A DNA stretch of 27,707 bases from a virus, in IMG/VR virus record IMGVR_UViG_3300042556_002536, positions 1 through 27,707 of that record, one strand, 5' to 3'. The notes beneath the pieces are model-generated. The model had not been told where the DNA came from, did not search any database, and worked only from the letters and a program-made list of their open reading frames with translations. This document shows positions 26,617 to 27,707 of this stretch, piece by piece (position 1 is the stretch's first letter; every line of letters begins with the position of its first letter). The position numbers and the translations under genes were made by a program.

Positions 26617-27297
26617 ATGGCTGGACTATTGACCCTGGGATCTGTACATATTGGTAACATATCGGACATATCTTTTAGGACTATTAGAAGTATCATTGAT
26701 CATGATGTAATTGCTGTAGAAAGCCTTGAAAAATTTAACAAACTATTACTTGATTTAGAAATTGAAACAAACGCACATATTATAGAAATACCAAGTTGTG
26801 AAGAAATAAATGCAATTAATAATATAGTTCAGATATTACTAAATGACAAAAACGTACTAATATTATCTGATCAAGGCAATGCTGGCTTTCACGATCCAGG
26901 TAGTGGGTATGTCAATGTTGCACTAATGCATAACATAAAGGTAACTGCTATACCTGGACCTAATTCAGTAATCACTGCGTTAACTGTATCAGGGATGGCA
27001 CATGGTGTCTTTATATATGGTTGCTATCCTAAAGATAGTGATGAGAATAAAGAGTTTCTTAAGAAGTTTATAGACACTGATTATCCAATAGTATTTTTAT
27101 GTGTTCCAAGTATTATTGGGCAAGTATTAAACGATACCCTGGAAGTTTTTGGTGAAAGCAAACATTGTATTTATGCTCAAGATCTTACAATGCCAACTGA
27201 AACAATCTTTAGATGCACGGTAAAAGAAATGCTTACAAAATATTATAATAACGAACTCAACAGGGAATCCGTTATTATAATAGGTAGACCTACTTAG
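26617..27297 (+). CDS. RsmI-like tetrapyrrole-methylase-family protein (right copy)
   Basis: 226 residues from ATG 26617. LLTLGSVHIGNISDI aligns with the family's N-terminal VGTPIGNLxD; LILSDQGNAGFHDPGSG aligns with SDAGTPGISDPG; AIPGPNSVITALTVSGM is the PGPSAxxxALxxSGL motif. Compared with the left copy it keeps the same order but diverges throughout. It lacks the EDTR motif and the RsmI C-terminal domain. Transcription is divergent from the protease gene. Its TAG overlaps a holin-like gene on the other strand by 8 nt. Confidence 0.72.
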   Translation: MAGLLTLGSVHIGNISDISFRTIRSIIDHDVIAVESLEKFNKLLLDLEIETNAHIIEIPSCEEINAINNIVQILLNDKNVLILSDQGNAGFHDPGSGYVNVALMHNIKVTAIPGPNSVITALTVSGMAHGVFIYGCYPKDSDENKEFLKKFIDTDYPIVFLCVPSIIGQVLNDTLEVFGESKHCIYAQDLTMPTETIFRCTVKEMLTKYYNNELNRESVIIIGRPT

Positions 27298-27574
27298 ACT
27301 TTTTGTCTACTGAGTTAAATGCAGCATTGATTTCATCGATGCTTAGTCTTCCGTCATCAATGAATCCTCTTGCTAGTTTTTCAACTACTGTAGCAACACC
27401 AAGTGTTCCTGCAAGAATGATTGCACTCATTGTATCGATACCGATGATTGCACCAGCACCAATAACACCAAGACCGTTGGCTGCAAATACAGCGACTATT
27501 CTAAGTAGAATATTTTTAATACCACTGATTGCTCCCATTGCCTTTTCGTCATCTAATTTTGTTTCTTTAGCCAT
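27290..27574 (-). CDS. Holin-like membrane protein
   Basis: 94 residues from ATG 27574, preceded by AAGGAGAAG. Two hydrophobic segments NILLRIVAVFAANGLGVIGAGAIIG and TMSAIILAGTLGVATVV are followed by LARGFIDDGRLSIDEINAAF, a DG(K/R)L-x-x-EEI tail frequent in phage holins. It probably forms membrane lesions at lysis. An upstream ATG at 27613 has no ribosome binding site and is rejected. The ATG shares one base with the stop of the previous gene (TAATG), so the two membrane proteins are coupled. Confidence 0.7.
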   Translation of the reverse strand: MAKETKLDDEKAMGAISGIKNILLRIVAVFAANGLGVIGAGAIIGIDTMSAIILAGTLGVATVVEKLARGFIDDGRLSIDEINAAFNSVDKKSK

Positions 27575-27705
27575 TATTCTTCTCCTTCCCTTATTCGTAT
27601 AGTTACTAGCCATACGATTAAGACAGTTATAATTGCATACCCTACGATAGTTTTTGCACTACCTTCAAGTACTAGCCATGCTGCGAACATACCTAGCAAT
27701 GTCCA
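27574..27705 (-). CDS. Membrane protein, 5' end outside window
   Basis: The open frame from the right edge to TAA 27576-27574 gives the last 43 residues of a longer protein. Two hydrophobic segments (WTLLGMFAAWLVLE and TIVGYAIITVLIVWLVTI) end in the charged RIREGEE. The 3' end carries the Shine-Dalgarno for the next gene, and its stop overlaps that gene's ATG, as in other phage lysis cassettes. A second holin or antiholin is possible. The start is not visible. Confidence 0.65.
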   Translation of the reverse strand, partial: WTLLGMFAAWLVLEGSAKTIVGYAIITVLIVWLVTIRIREGEE

Positions 27706-27707
27706 CA

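Overview
The window looks like an accessory region of a large, AT-rich (about one third G+C by eye) lytic phage infecting a low-GC actinobacterium. Phage character: almost every base is coding; neighbouring genes overlap by ATGA or TAATG junctions; there are many tiny ORFs, lysis-type genes (an M23 peptidase and three small holin-like membrane proteins) and a three-tRNA array. No ribosomal or housekeeping operons are present. The actinobacterial host is inferred from a WhiB-type Fe-S protein, a DUF7455-type zinc protein, an actinobacterial-type secreted DUF1524 nuclease and a proteasome-beta-like protease. No terminase, capsid, portal, polymerase or integrase gene lies in the window, so the phage assignment is an inference. 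Low-GC aquatic lineages (Nanopelagicales, Actinomarinales) are plausible hosts.

Layout. 2-1497 (+): end of an unknown gene, M23 peptidase, RsmI-like methylase. 1487-3458 (-): two 2OG-Fe(II) oxygenases and a methyltransferase. 3475-6096 (+): glycosyltransferase, sugar-nucleotidyltransferase, Hsp20, a small protein and a YkgJ-like cysteine-cluster protein. 6089-7566 (-): 2OG oxygenase, two tiny genes and a phage protein. 7607-8260 (+): another 2OG oxygenase. 8291-26579 (-): a very long co-directional block. Read in transcription order it holds a proteasome-like protease, a 58-aa protein, a secreted subtilase, tRNA-Asn/Met/Thr, a possible PD-(D/E)XK protein, an unknown protein plus two members of a paralogous unknown family, a glycosyltransferase, two 2OG oxygenases, two SGNH-like proteins, a carbamoyltransferase, a GT60-like glycosyltransferase, a Gfo/Idh/MocA oxidoreductase, DUF2061, FmdB and DUF7455 proteins, two degenerate P-loop proteins, a secreted nuclease, small unknowns, a SLOG-like protein, a SpeD-like protein, WhiB, a third copy of the unknown family and a holin-like protein. 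26617-27297 (+): a second RsmI-like methylase. 27290-27705 (-): holin-like genes running off the right edge.

How it may work together. The strongest theme is decoration of proteins or glycans. Six prolyl-4-hydroxylase-like oxygenases sit with a glycosyltransferase resembling GT60/PF11397 (the family that puts GlcNAc on hydroxyproline of eukaryotic Skp1), a second related glycosyltransferase, a GT-A enzyme, a nucleotidyltransferase, a sugar-type oxidoreductase, an O-carbamoyltransferase and two SGNH proteins. Hydroxyproline-linked glycosylation of phage or host proteins is the most exciting hypothesis. The second theme is gene expression. At least seven genes appear to start at or within about 2 nt of the +1 predicted from a strong, mostly extended -10 box (leaderless mRNAs). 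In one case two divergent leaderless genes share one nearly palindromic -10. Two RsmI-like enzymes, whose family modifies the ribosomal P-site nucleotide C1402, sit at opposite ends of the window.
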